Notes: generated by a model from the letters alone, not told the origin. 64,000 nt of DNA from an uncultured Mediterranea sp. (GCA_945641355.1 CALZEQ010000013.1:1-64000), one strand, 5' to 3'. Shown: positions 20,656 through 30,965, counted from the first letter of the stretch. A program made the numbers and translations.

Positions 20656-23349
20656 TTAGTCAAAGTACTCCGTCAGCAGCCGGTACATCTCCGGGTCGTA
20701 GTTCATCAGCTTGTAGCGGCGGTCGATGGCGCAGTGCACCCCGTTGGCCGGCGAGGCATATCGGTTGCAGTTGAAGTAGCTCTGTACGGCTTCGGCAAAG
20801 TACTCCTCCTTGTTGCTCAGGGCGTAGGTACCTTTCCAGAGTCCCTTGGCCTGTGCCTTCTCGAAGAGGGCCTGCAGGCGGTCGTTGAAGTCTGGCTCCA
20901 CCCGTGCGATGCCCTCCATGTGGATGAGGTGTGCAAACTCGTGCGTCAGGATGTTCTCGCCCCGGTACTTGTCGTTGGGCAGCTCCAGCAGGTTCTCTTC
21001 GCCGCAGCTGGCCGAGAACTGGTCTTCCGGCGCACCGCCGAATCCTCGTGCCCGCCAATTCCAGTAGGCAATGCTGTCCGGGCTGTTGCAGATGTGGGCA
21101 AATTCAGGCAGGTCACAGGTCTCCTCGTTCTTGCCGATGATCATCACGTGGCATCCCCGTTCCACCATCTTGGCCTTCACGTCGGGGCGTTTGGCCAGCA
21201 TCTTCGTCAGGATGTCGCAGGCACGCAGCAGTGCTTCGTCGCTCACCCGTTCCGATGAGGTGACGTAGAGTCCCTCCGTCTCGATGTACTTCTTGTAGAA
21301 GTCGGGTATCTTCTTGCCGGCGGGCAGGGCGGTGATGCTTCCTTTCGAGGGCATCGGCTCCAGTTTCAGGGCAAATCCGCCTCCCGAGGCCATGTGCAGC
21401 TTCAGCTTGCTTTCGCGGTTCAGGGTCAGCACCTCCTTGCGGTAGTCCTGTGCCTGCTTGTCGGCGTTGATGCCGTCGGCAAAGAGGGTGGCGCGGAAGT
21501 CACTCCCGACAGGCAGGAAGCCGAAGTCCAGCTCCACGTCGCGTCCGTCCCAGTTGGTCAGTCCGCCCACATACCAGTTAGCTCCTCTCTTGCGTACGCT
21601 CACAATGTATTTGCCCATCTCGCCCGAGGCGATGAATGTAGAGTCGGTCAGCACGGGCAGCGATGCGATGAAGTCCACGCACTCCTGTTCCGTCAGGTAG
21701 TTGGTCGGTGCGTCACACAGCATGGTGAAGGGCGAGTCGTGCACGATGTAGGCAGCCAGCTGGTGGCAGCGTGTGCCCATGCTCATCGGGTTGTAGTACA
21801 CCGCTCTCCAGTCGGCTTTTGTGGCGTTGCGCATGGCACCCGGCGTATAGTCCACGGGGCCGGCCATCATGCGTATGTAAGGGAAGGTGACGTCATACGT
21901 CGGCATGTCGTTCTTGGCATCGGTCCATTTCACCTCCTCCATGCCGAACACGCTCTCAAAGTTGATGATGTTGGGATAGGTGCGGTTCAGCCCCGTCGGC
22001 TTGTAGAATCCGTGCAGGTCCAGCGTCAGGTGGTGGCGTGCGGTGGCTTCCGCTATGCGGTACACCATCTCCACAGCCGTCTGGTCGTCTCGGTCCAGGA
22101 AGTCCACCTTGAAGCCCTTGATGCCCATTTCGGCATATTGGCGGCAGGCCTCTTCCAGCTGGTCGTCCAGCACGTTGAACACCGTCCACAGCACGATGCC
22201 CACGCCCCGTTCACGTCCGTAGGCAATCAGCCCCGGCAAATCCAGCTCGGGGATGACCGTCAGCATGTCGCCGCTCTTCGGTGTGTACCATCCTTCGTCC
22301 AGCACGATGAACTCGATGCCGTTGCGGCTGGCGAAGTCGATATAGTATTTATAGGTATCCATGTTGATGCCGGCCTTGAAGGAGACACCCTTCAGGTTCC
22401 AGTCGTTCCACCAGTCCCAGGCCACCTTGCCGGTCTCTATCCACGAGGTGTCACCGATGCGGTTGGGCGAAGCCAGTGCATACACCAGGTTGTTCACCGG
22501 CATGTCGCGGTCGTCGCGGGTCACGGCCAGCACGCGCCAGGGGTAGGTACGTGCGCCGTTGCTGCGGGCTATGAAGTCGGTAGTCTTTGTCACATACTGC
22601 TGTTTGCGCCACGGGTAGTAGTCGGTTTCGGCCGGATAGGCGGCAAACACCCCCTTCAATTGGTGCGCACCGGCACCCTGTGTGGTGACAAACATGCCCG
22701 GATAGCTCTCCAGGTCAGACTCCAGCAGCGTCACCTTGCTCTGTCCGCACTCCACGGTGACGGGCAGGAAGGCCCACTTGTCGGCCGCTTTCGAGAGCGG
22801 AGTCACGTCGTAGAAGTTCTGGAAGGCCATGGCTTCGGGCTTTTTGTCGTTGGTGCTATAGGGCAGATAGGCCGTCTGGTCGCCTGTAAAGGTGAAGTCG
22901 GCCTGTTCGCCGGCAATCACCGTCTCCTGTCGGCGGGTGGTATAGAATCGGTAGGCCACGCCCTCGTTGTAGGCGCGGAAGGTCACTCCGAATCCGCCTT
23001 TCAGCCGTACGTCCAGTTCGTTGTAGGCGGTAGTGAAGCGTTGTTGGCGGTAGAAGGGAGCCTCAATCTGTTCCGTCAGGCTCCTCCGGCGGACGGAGGT
23101 GATGCATCGTGCTTCGCCTACGGCAGTGCCGTCGGCCAGTTTCAGACCGATACCCGACCACGTCAGCAGCACGTTGTCTCCATCGGTCAGCCGATAGGCC
23201 ACGCCTTCCTGGTCACGGACGTCCACTTTCAGCCGTCCGTCGGGTGAAGTCAGTGTGAAAAGTTTGGCGGGCGATGCGGCCCGGATGTGGATGTCGGGCA
23301 AGCAACCCGAACATAGCAGAATCAGCGCGAGGATCCATTTGTTTCTCAT
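20656..23349 (-). CDS. GH97 family glycosidase fused to a C-terminal ATLF/M34-like HExxH zincin domain
   Basis: GH97 signatures (SPDGRLKVDVRDQEGVAYRL, EFIVLDEGWY, GFKVDFLDRDDQ) followed by NILTHEFAHLIHMEGI ... NKEEYFAEAVQSYF. Confidence 0.88.
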   Translation of the reverse strand: MRNKWILALILLCSGCLPDIHIRAASPAKLFTLTSPDGRLKVDVRDQEGVAYRLTDGDNVLLTWSGIGLKLADGTAVGEARCITSVRRRSLTEQIEAPFYRQQRFTTAYNELDVRLKGGFGVTFRAYNEGVAYRFYTTRRQETVIAGEQADFTFTGDQTAYLPYSTNDKKPEAMAFQNFYDVTPLSKAADKWAFLPVTVECGQSKVTLLESDLESYPGMFVTTQGAGAHQLKGVFAAYPAETDYYPWRKQQYVTKTTDFIARSNGARTYPWRVLAVTRDDRDMPVNNLVYALASPNRIGDTSWIETGKVAWDWWNDWNLKGVSFKAGINMDTYKYYIDFASRNGIEFIVLDEGWYTPKSGDMLTVIPELDLPGLIAYGRERGVGIVLWTVFNVLDDQLEEACRQYAEMGIKGFKVDFLDRDDQTAVEMVYRIAEATARHHLTLDLHGFYKPTGLNRTYPNIINFESVFGMEEVKWTDAKNDMPTYDVTFPYIRMMAGPVDYTPGAMRNATKADWRAVYYNPMSMGTRCHQLAAYIVHDSPFTMLCDAPTNYLTEQECVDFIASLPVLTDSTFIASGEMGKYIVSVRKRGANWYVGGLTNWDGRDVELDFGFLPVGSDFRATLFADGINADKQAQDYRKEVLTLNRESKLKLHMASGGGFALKLEPMPSKGSITALPAGKKIPDFYKKYIETEGLYVTSSERVSDEALLRACDILTKMLAKRPDVKAKMVERGCHVMIIGKNEETCDLPEFAHICNSPDSIAYWNWRARGFGGAPEDQFSASCGEENLLELPNDKYRGENILTHEFAHLIHMEGIARVEPDFNDRLQALFEKAQAKGLWKGTYALSNKEEYFAEAVQSYFNCNRYASPANGVHCAIDRRYKLMNYDPEMYRLLTEYFD

Positions 23350-23424
23350 ATCATATCGTTTAGGGGTTAGTCACGGCTATGCAAACCATTCCCATATAAT
23401 ATATGGTATATGATTTTACAGCCG

Positions 23425-23491
23425 CAAAGTAACAAAAAAAAACGGAACGGCCATGCGAATTTCGTCCAAACTACTAACAAAATTGTCTAAA
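23425..23491 (-). promoter_or_regulatory. Putative HTCS-controlled promoter A- (two 18-bp half-sites + TTACTTTG) for the GH97-GH43-GH127-S9 operon
   Basis: Half-sites ATGCGAATTTCGTCCAAA (23453-23470) and CTAACAAAATTGTCTAAA (23474-23491), 21 bp apart; -7 TTACTTTG on the minus strand at 23425-23432, 20-bp gap. Confidence 0.72.
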
Positions 23492-23561
23492 ACCGTCCAA
23501 AAGTCCGAAAACTCCCATTTTTTAACGTTCCGAGAGGAAAAATTGGCACTGTTTTTCCCTG

Positions 23562-23628
23562 TTTGGACGATTTTATTAGTAGTTTAGACGCATTTCGCAT
23601 TTGTTTTCCAAAATTTTTTATTATTTTG
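23562..23628 (+). promoter_or_regulatory. Putative HTCS-controlled promoter A+ (two 18-bp half-sites + TTATTTTG) for the GH127-SusC/D operon
   Basis: TTTGGACGATTTTATTAG (23562-23579) and TTTAGACGCATTTCGCAT (23583-23600), 21 bp apart; TTATTTTG at 23621-23628, 20-bp gap. Confidence 0.72.
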
Positions 23629-23730
23629 CACTCGAATTGAGTGAACCGAAACTTTCGGATAGGTTTCGAATGGGCTTCGAAGCGGGTTCGGACGGTTCGT
23701 CGGTTGATAAAAACGGTACTTTTGAAAAAC

Positions 23731-26199
23731 ATGAATTTAATGAGATATTCTATGATCAGACAACACTTGCACCTCTTGTTCGGCAGTGTGGCTTTGGTAG
23801 CCATGACAGCCTGCGGCGACAGCTATGTGCGTCCCGACGCTCCTATTCAGGAAGTACCCTTCACCCAAGTCCATTTGGACGATGCTTTCTGGACTCCCCG
23901 TATCGAAACCAACCGCACCGTGTCCATTCCCTCCGCCTTCAAGGAGTGCGAGCAGAACGGACGCTTCGACAACTTTGCCTTGGCCGCCGGACTCATCAAG
24001 GGCGAGCACCAGGGCGACTTCTCGTTCGACGATACCGACCCCTATAAAGTCATCGAAGGTGCCAGCTACTCGTTGGCTGTGAAGTACGACAAGGCCTTGG
24101 ATGCCTACCTGGACAGCGTCATCACCCTGATAGCCGCCGCCCAGGAGCCCGACGGCTACCTCACCACCTGCGTCACCAACAAGTGTACGCGCCTCTCCGG
24201 CTGGTGGGGCACACACCGCTGGGAGAAGATGAACAGCCACGAGCTCTACAACAGCGGCCACCTCTACGAAGCCGCCGTCGCCCACTACCGTGCCACCGGC
24301 AAGCGTTCGCTGTTGGATGTAGCCATCAAGAACGCCGACCTCGTCTGCCAGACCTTCGGCTTGGGCGAGGGACAAATCAAGTTCCCCTCGGGTCACCCCA
24401 TCATCGAGATGGCGTTGGCCAAGCTCTACAAGGTGACGGGCGACGAGAAGTACCTGCAAGAGGCCCGCTACTTTGTAGAGGAGACGGGTCGCCTGAGCAA
24501 CGGTCGCAAGCCCAGCGAGTACAGTCAGGACCACCTGCCCATCCTGCAGCAGGAGGAGATAGTGGGACACGCCGTACGCGCGGGATACCTATATAGTGGT
24601 GTAGCCGATGTGGCTGCCCTGACGCACGATGCCGACTACTTCAACGCCCTGTGCCGCATCTGGGAGAACATGGCTTCCAAGAAACTCTACATCACCGGCG
24701 GCATCGGTTCGCGTCCGCAAGGCGAAGGCTTCGGACCCAACTACGAGCTGAACAACCATACCAACTACTGCGAGACGTGTGCCTCCATTGCCAACGTCTA
24801 CTGGAACTACCGCATGTTCCTGGCCACGGGCGATGCCAAGTATGTCGATGTGTACGAGCGTGCGCTCTACAACGGCGTCATCAGCGGCGTGTCGCTCAGT
24901 GGAGACAAGTTCTTCTACGACAACCCCTTGGAGAGCCAGGGCGAGCACGAACGCCAGCGCTGGTTCGGCTGTGCCTGCTGCCCGGGCAATGTGACCCGCT
25001 TCATGGCTTCCGTCTCCTCCTACCAGTATGCCACACAGGCCGATGACATTTATGTGAACCTCTATATACAGGGCGAGGCCCAGATGCAGACCGCACACCG
25101 TGGCGTGACCATCCGTCAGATGACCGACTACCCCTGGGATGGCCGGGTGACCCTCTGCGTCACGCCCGACGACGGCGAGGCCGAGTTTGCCGTACGTCTG
25201 CGCGTCCCCTCTTGGCTGAGCGAACGCCCCGTAGCGACCGACCTCTACAGCTACGCCACGCCGACTCCTGCCACCTACACCCTGAAGGTGAACGGCGAGC
25301 CGGTGAAGGCACCCGTTGTAGACGGCTATGCCACCCTGAAACGCACCTGGAAGACGCTGGACCAGATAGACCTGGAGCTGCCCATGGAGGTGCGCCGCAT
25401 CCGTGCCAACGAGCAGGTAGAGGACGACCTGGGTAAGCTGGCCATCGAGCGCGGCCCCGTCATCTACTGTCTGGAGGGACAGGATCAGGCCGACAGCACC
25501 GTGTTCAACAAGTTCATCCCCGCCGACACCCGCATGGAGGCCGCCTACGAAGCTGCTCTGCTGAACGGTGTGGTTGTGCTCACCGGTACAGCCGGCGAGG
25601 TCGGACAGGACGGCACCGTGAAGGAGGTTCCCTTCCGCGCCATCCCTTACGCCACGTGGAACAACCGGGGTACCGACCAGATGGCCGTATGGATTCCCGA
25701 GGACAAGGAGCACGCCCGTCCCACGCCGGCACCCACCATTGCCAGCCGTGCCCATACGCTGATGATACAGGCCCCCATCCAGAAGGATGCACCCGAGTCG
25801 GCCTCCATCATCACCGAAGCCTGGGGTGTGAACGACCAGTGGGAGCCGAAGCGTTCGTCGGACATCTCCAAGCCCTACCACTACTGGTGGCTGAAGGAGG
25901 GAACGGAAGAGACGCTGGCCTACCAGTTCGACCGCCCCACCGAGGTGAAGAGCGTGGATGTCTACTGGTTGGACTTCGACCACTACGACGGCAACTTCCG
26001 CGTGCCCGAAAGCTGGAAGCTCTACTACAAGACCGCAGCCGGCAGCTGGAAGGAGGTAGAGGCACAGTCGCCCTACACCGTAGACAGGGACCGCTACAAC
26101 CACGTAGACTTTACCCCCGTCACTACCACCGGCCTGAAGATAGCAGCCAAGCTGCAGCCGGGTGAGTCGGGCGGCATCATCGAGTGGAAAGTAGATTGA
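23731..26199 (+). CDS. DUF1680 / GH127 family protein (putative beta-L-arabinofuranosidase), lipoprotein
   Basis: Start refined from 23641 because the predicted TSS lies near 23636 (23752 also possible); lipobox LVAMTACGDS; NYCETCASIANVYWNYRM and FGCACCPGNVTRF. Confidence 0.9.
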   Translation: MNLMRYSMIRQHLHLLFGSVALVAMTACGDSYVRPDAPIQEVPFTQVHLDDAFWTPRIETNRTVSIPSAFKECEQNGRFDNFALAAGLIKGEHQGDFSFDDTDPYKVIEGASYSLAVKYDKALDAYLDSVITLIAAAQEPDGYLTTCVTNKCTRLSGWWGTHRWEKMNSHELYNSGHLYEAAVAHYRATGKRSLLDVAIKNADLVCQTFGLGEGQIKFPSGHPIIEMALAKLYKVTGDEKYLQEARYFVEETGRLSNGRKPSEYSQDHLPILQQEEIVGHAVRAGYLYSGVADVAALTHDADYFNALCRIWENMASKKLYITGGIGSRPQGEGFGPNYELNNHTNYCETCASIANVYWNYRMFLATGDAKYVDVYERALYNGVISGVSLSGDKFFYDNPLESQGEHERQRWFGCACCPGNVTRFMASVSSYQYATQADDIYVNLYIQGEAQMQTAHRGVTIRQMTDYPWDGRVTLCVTPDDGEAEFAVRLRVPSWLSERPVATDLYSYATPTPATYTLKVNGEPVKAPVVDGYATLKRTWKTLDQIDLELPMEVRRIRANEQVEDDLGKLAIERGPVIYCLEGQDQADSTVFNKFIPADTRMEAAYEAALLNGVVVLTGTAGEVGQDGTVKEVPFRAIPYATWNNRGTDQMAVWIPEDKEHARPTPAPTIASRAHTLMIQAPIQKDAPESASIITEAWGVNDQWEPKRSSDISKPYHYWWLKEGTEETLAYQFDRPTEVKSVDVYWLDFDHYDGNFRVPESWKLYYKTAAGSWKEVEAQSPYTVDRDRYNHVDFTPVTTTGLKIAAKLQPGESGGIIEWKVD

Positions 26200-26248
26200 T
26201 GAATTAACAGTAAATCAACATATTATTCACCAAAAAAAAAGATTCGAT

Positions 26249-29200
26249 ATGAAGACACATGAGAATCGGGCCTTGTTCAGCCAAGCTCTGCTCAAGGCCA
26301 CCACATGTCTGTTTCTGGCAACGGGTAGCGGCCTCTACGCCCTGCCGGCATTGGCGGAACCGACAACCGACGTGGAATCTGCGATTGTACAGCAAGCTGT
26401 GACAATCAAGGGTATTGTGAAAGACAAGACGGGCGAACCCATCATCGGTGCCAACGTGCTGGAGAAGGGTACCACCAACGGTGTGATTACCGGCATCGAC
26501 GGCGACTTCACGCTGAACGTGAAGAACAGCCAGAGCGTGCTGGTCATCTCCTTCATCGGCTACAAGACGCAGGAGATTACCGTGGGCAACAACCGCAACC
26601 TCAACGTGACGCTGGCCGACGACACCGAGCTGCTCGACGAAGTGGTAGTCATCGGTTACGGTACGCAGAAGAAGGGTGACGTGACCAGTGCCGTGGCTTC
26701 GGTGAAGTCCGAAGACTTCATCAAGGGTGCTGTGGGCGATGCTGCCGAACTGGTGAAAGGTAAGGTAGCCGGTCTGAACATCACCAAGGGTTCCGGTGAC
26801 CCCAACGCCAGCTCCACCATCCGTCTGCGTGGTGTCATCTCATTGGAAGGTAGTGCCACCCCGCTGATTCTGGTAGACGGTATCGAGGGCAGCCTTACCA
26901 CCGTGCCGCCCGAGGACATCGCCTCCATCGACGTATTGAAGGACGCCTCGGCTGCCGCCATCTACGGTACGCGCGGTGCCAACGGTGTCATCCTCATCAC
27001 CACCAAGAGCGGTAAGCGCGACGAGAAGGCGCAGGCCACCTACAGCGGCTACGTATCGCTCTCCAACTTCAGCAACCGCCTCGACTTCATGACCGCCGAC
27101 CAGGTGCGCCAGGGACTCACCTCCTTCACCGACCGCGGTTACGACACCGACTGGTTGGAGGCTGTGACACGTACCGCCTTCACCCACAACCACGACTTCC
27201 AGATTTCCGGAGGCTCCAAGACGACCACCTACTCGGGTAGCGTGTCGTACAAGAAGGCCGAAGGTGTCATCATCGATACCTTCAACGAAGAGCTGAAGAT
27301 GAACTTCGACGTGTCGCACTACATGCTGAACGACATCTTGAAGGTACACCTCAACATGGTGAAGGGTACGCACAAGAACAGTGCCATCGGTCTGAGCGAG
27401 GATGACGGCGACGCCGGCATCTACCTGCAGGCCCTGATGCGCAACCCCACCGAGCCCATCTACAACGAAGACGGTACCTACTACGAAAACTTCGGTATCA
27501 ACTACTACTACAACCCCGTGGGCATGATTAAGGAGAAGAGCGGTGAGTACAAGGGCGAGTGGACCCGCATGACGGGCGACATCACCGTAGAGCCCATCAA
27601 GGGATGGCAGACCAAGCTGATGCTGGCTACCCGCCGTTCCAACTACCACGACCAGGGCTACTACAGTTCGGAGTACTACAGTCAGAAGTCGCAGTACCGC
27701 ACCGGTTACGCCTACCAGAGCTATGACGGCAGCCGCACCGACGAGCTGGAGGTGACTTCGCGCTACTCCAAGACGTGGCAGAACAAGCACCGCTTTGAGG
27801 CCATGCTGGGCTATAGCCACCAGAACAAGGTGAACGAGGGCTTCAGCGGCAACAACTACAACTTTGCCAACGACTTCTTCAAGTACAACAACTTGGGTAT
27901 GGGTACTGCCCTGAAGGAGGGTAAGGCCGGCTTGAAAAGCTACAAGAACGAGAATACGCTGATTGGTTTCTTCGGTCGTATCAGCTACGGTTACGACAAC
28001 CGCTACAACATCCTGGTAAGTATGCGTCGCGAGGGTTCGTCCAAGTTCGGTGACAACCACAAGTGGGGTAGCTTCCCCTCCGTATCACTGGGCTGGAACG
28101 TGATGAACGAGAAGTTCATGGAGTCTACCCGCGACTGGCTCTCCAACCTGAAGCTGCGTGCCGGTTTCGGTATCACCGGTGTGATTCCCGGCGATTCCTA
28201 TCAGTCGTTGACCCGCTACAATCTGGGTAGTTCCTACTACTACGAAGACGGCGAGTGGAAGCAGAGCCTGGTTGTAGCCTCTAACCCCAACCCCGACCTG
28301 AAGTGGGAGACCTCGAAGGAGTGGAACTTCGGTGTCGACTTCGGCTTCTTCGACGACCGCCTGACCGGTTCGATTGACGTTTACCGCAAGAATACCTCCG
28401 ACATGTTGTGGTGGTACGACGTGCCGACACCTCCCAACTTGTACGGACGTACCTTGGCCAACGTGGGCGAGATGCGCAATCAGGGTATCGAGGTGCTGGT
28501 GAGCGGCATCCCCGTACGCACCAAGGACTTTGAGTGGACCACCACCATCACGGCTTCGCACAACGCCAACAAGCTGCTGAGCCTCTCCAATGACCTCTAC
28601 GAGACGGCCAACCAGCACGATGAAGGTGGTTTGGGACAGCCCATCTCATTGGCTACCCACCGTTTGGAGGTAGGCAAGGCCATCGGCCAGTACTACGGAC
28701 TGAAGTCGGTCGGCGTTTCCGAAAACGGACTCTGGATGGTAGAGAACAAGGTGACCGGCGAAGCGGTAGAGCTGCAGGATGACATGCTGACCAACGACGA
28801 CTACAAGCACTACCTCGGCACCGGTCTGCCCAAGGTCTACATGGGTTGGGCCAACACCTTCCGCTACAAGAACTTCGACCTCTCCATGCAGTTCACCGGC
28901 CAGTTCGGCTTCAAGGTGCTCAACGAGGCCCGCGCCTTCTGGGAGAACAACTCCATCACCTTCAACCGCCTGCAGTCGGTACTCGATGCCCCCTACGGCG
29001 GACAGTACACGTTGGCTTCCAACCAGAAGCAGACCTTCGTCAGCTACTACTTGGAGAACGGCGACTTCGTGAAGCTGACCAACCTGACGTTCGGCTACAA
29101 CGTGCCGTTGAAGGAGAACCACTGGATTAAGAGTGCCCGTGCCTACGTGTCGGGTGAGAACCTCTTCACCATCACCGGCTACAGCGGTCTGAATCCTGAG

Positions 29201-29296
29201 TTGGACAACGCCAAAGCTACCGCTGCCGGTATCGAGCGCCGTTCCAAGTATCCGGCTACCCGCTCATTCACCTTCGGTCTTAATTTAACTTTCTAA
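26249..29296 (+). CDS. SusC/RagA family TonB-linked outer membrane protein
   Basis: KGIVKDKTGEPIIGANVLEKGTTNGVITGIDGDF, LDEVVVIGYGTQKKGDVTSAV, ...RSFTFGLNLTF. Confidence 0.97.
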   Translation: MKTHENRALFSQALLKATTCLFLATGSGLYALPALAEPTTDVESAIVQQAVTIKGIVKDKTGEPIIGANVLEKGTTNGVITGIDGDFTLNVKNSQSVLVISFIGYKTQEITVGNNRNLNVTLADDTELLDEVVVIGYGTQKKGDVTSAVASVKSEDFIKGAVGDAAELVKGKVAGLNITKGSGDPNASSTIRLRGVISLEGSATPLILVDGIEGSLTTVPPEDIASIDVLKDASAAAIYGTRGANGVILITTKSGKRDEKAQATYSGYVSLSNFSNRLDFMTADQVRQGLTSFTDRGYDTDWLEAVTRTAFTHNHDFQISGGSKTTTYSGSVSYKKAEGVIIDTFNEELKMNFDVSHYMLNDILKVHLNMVKGTHKNSAIGLSEDDGDAGIYLQALMRNPTEPIYNEDGTYYENFGINYYYNPVGMIKEKSGEYKGEWTRMTGDITVEPIKGWQTKLMLATRRSNYHDQGYYSSEYYSQKSQYRTGYAYQSYDGSRTDELEVTSRYSKTWQNKHRFEAMLGYSHQNKVNEGFSGNNYNFANDFFKYNNLGMGTALKEGKAGLKSYKNENTLIGFFGRISYGYDNRYNILVSMRREGSSKFGDNHKWGSFPSVSLGWNVMNEKFMESTRDWLSNLKLRAGFGITGVIPGDSYQSLTRYNLGSSYYYEDGEWKQSLVVASNPNPDLKWETSKEWNFGVDFGFFDDRLTGSIDVYRKNTSDMLWWYDVPTPPNLYGRTLANVGEMRNQGIEVLVSGIPVRTKDFEWTTTITASHNANKLLSLSNDLYETANQHDEGGLGQPISLATHRLEVGKAIGQYYGLKSVGVSENGLWMVENKVTGEAVELQDDMLTNDDYKHYLGTGLPKVYMGWANTFRYKNFDLSMQFTGQFGFKVLNEARAFWENNSITFNRLQSVLDAPYGGQYTLASNQKQTFVSYYLENGDFVKLTNLTFGYNVPLKENHWIKSARAYVSGENLFTITGYSGLNPELDNAKATAAGIERRSKYPATRSFTFGLNLTF

Positions 29297-29309
29297 TTCA
29301 CTGACAGAT

Positions 29310-30965
29310 ATGAAAACGTTCAATAAATATATCGCCTCTGCTCTGATAGCCGGACTGGGATTCACCTCCTGTACCGACCTGAGCGAGACGCTCTACGATA
29401 CCATCTCGGAGGAACAATACGAGTTCACCGACAAGGATGTGCAGTCAATGTTCGGCCCCGTCTACAGCTCGCTCTGTACGGCCTATTGGGGCTGGTTCGG
29501 CTACAACGACATCAACGAGATGTCGGCCGACCAATGGTGTGTGCCCTACCGCATCGGTATCGGCTGGGGTGACCTCTACATCCCCATGCACAAGCACCAG
29601 TATCACAACGAGCTGAGCTTCTTCTCTGCCAACTGGGACTTCATCTACAAAGGCGTGAATGCCTGCAACAAGATGATGGCTAATACCATGGTGCAGGAGT
29701 CCGAAGAGTCCATGAGCCAGCTGCGTGCCTACCGTGCCCTCTACTACTATATGCTGTTCGACCTCTTCCGCAACATCCCGCTCGACACCACCTACGACCA
29801 CGAGGCCGGATGGCTGCCCGAGCAGGCCGCTCCGCAGGAGACGTACGATTTCATCGTCAGCGAACTGCAGGATGTGAAGGGCAAGTGCGGCAACGAGGTA
29901 GAGTTGGGCAAAATCAACAACTACACCGTCAATATGCTGTTGGCCAAGATGTACATCAACCACAACGCCTGGTTCAACGACCACTCTGACAACTCGTACT
30001 ACGGCAAGGCCATCGACGAGCTGAACGAGATTATCAAGTCGGGCAAGTTCAGCCTCGCTACCAACTATCTGGACAACTTCCGCGAGAGCATCGACGGTTC
30101 GCCCGAGGTCATCTTCGGTATTCCTTGCGAAGAGAAGTACCAGGGTGGCAACTACATGGCCAACCTCTGGATGCACGAGGCAGGCCGCGCCACGTGGGAG
30201 TTCTCCGGCTGGGCTACCGGCGGTGGTGCTGTGATGCCGCAGTTCCTCGACACCTACGACTCCGACGACCAGCGCTACACCGACTGCTGGATTTCCGGTC
30301 AGCAATACACCAAGAGCGGTGCTCCCATCTATGTGGAGAACGACCCGCTGGTCTATACCCGCGAGCTCCACAGCATCGATCTGCCCGGCTGCTACCCCTT
30401 CGAGAGCGAACGCCTCGTGAAGTACGAAATCTGCTCGGGTGAAAAGGGTACCAGTGTAGACGACCAGGTATTCTTCCGCTATGCCGAAGTGCTGATGATG
30501 AAGGCCGAGTGTCTGCTCCGTCTGGGCGGCTACAACGGCGAGAGCGAGCAGGTGGCTGCCGACCTCGTTACTCAGGTACGCCAGCGCAACTTCCGCACCT
30601 CACCGGGCAAGGCTGTCCGCACGGTGGCTCAGCTGAAGGGCGGTAGCTGCTATGCCTATGGCCATCGCGAGAATCAGGGCGAACTGGGCGGCGAAGACAA
30701 GTGGATTGTGACCTACGAAGGCGGCGACGACATCCTGTTGGGTGGTCTGCTCGACGAGTATGGTTGGGAGTTTGTCGGCGAGAGCAACCGCCGTCAGGTG
30801 CTCATCCGCTTCCAGCTGACCAACGGCCAGAACGTATGGAACGGCAAGTCGTGGTTCTGCAAGGATGCCGTCAACGACGTCAACGACCACCACTACGACA
30901 TCTTCCCCATCCCCAAGAATGTGATGGACGGAAACCCCAAACTGGTTCAGAACCCCGGTTATTGA
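29310..30965 (+). CDS. SusD/RagB family nutrient-binding outer membrane lipoprotein
   Basis: GFTSCTDLSETLYD lipobox; FFRYAEVLMMKAECLLRLGG; ends FPIPKNVMDGNPKLVQNPGY; follows susC. Confidence 0.96.
   Translation: MKTFNKYIASALIAGLGFTSCTDLSETLYDTISEEQYEFTDKDVQSMFGPVYSSLCTAYWGWFGYNDINEMSADQWCVPYRIGIGWGDLYIPMHKHQYHNELSFFSANWDFIYKGVNACNKMMANTMVQESEESMSQLRAYRALYYYMLFDLFRNIPLDTTYDHEAGWLPEQAAPQETYDFIVSELQDVKGKCGNEVELGKINNYTVNMLLAKMYINHNAWFNDHSDNSYYGKAIDELNEIIKSGKFSLATNYLDNFRESIDGSPEVIFGIPCEEKYQGGNYMANLWMHEAGRATWEFSGWATGGGAVMPQFLDTYDSDDQRYTDCWISGQQYTKSGAPIYVENDPLVYTRELHSIDLPGCYPFESERLVKYEICSGEKGTSVDDQVFFRYAEVLMMKAECLLRLGGYNGESEQVAADLVTQVRQRNFRTSPGKAVRTVAQLKGGSCYAYGHRENQGELGGEDKWIVTYEGGDDILLGGLLDEYGWEFVGESNRRQVLIRFQLTNGQNVWNGKSWFCKDAVNDVNDHHYDIFPIPKNVMDGNPKLVQNPGY

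Noticed and set aside
19016-23247. Plus-strand ORFs of 539 and 617 aa
   Set aside because: Antisense to the GH43 and GH97 genes.
23641-23730. Track start of the 852-aa GH127 ORF at 23641
   Set aside because: Lies ~5 nt after the predicted TSS of promoter A+ and precedes the lipoprotein signal by ~30 residues. A start at 23731-23752 is preferred.
24589-30371. Minus-strand ORFs (504, 406, 308 aa)
   Set aside because: Antisense to GH127, susC-1 and susD-1; no coherent domains.
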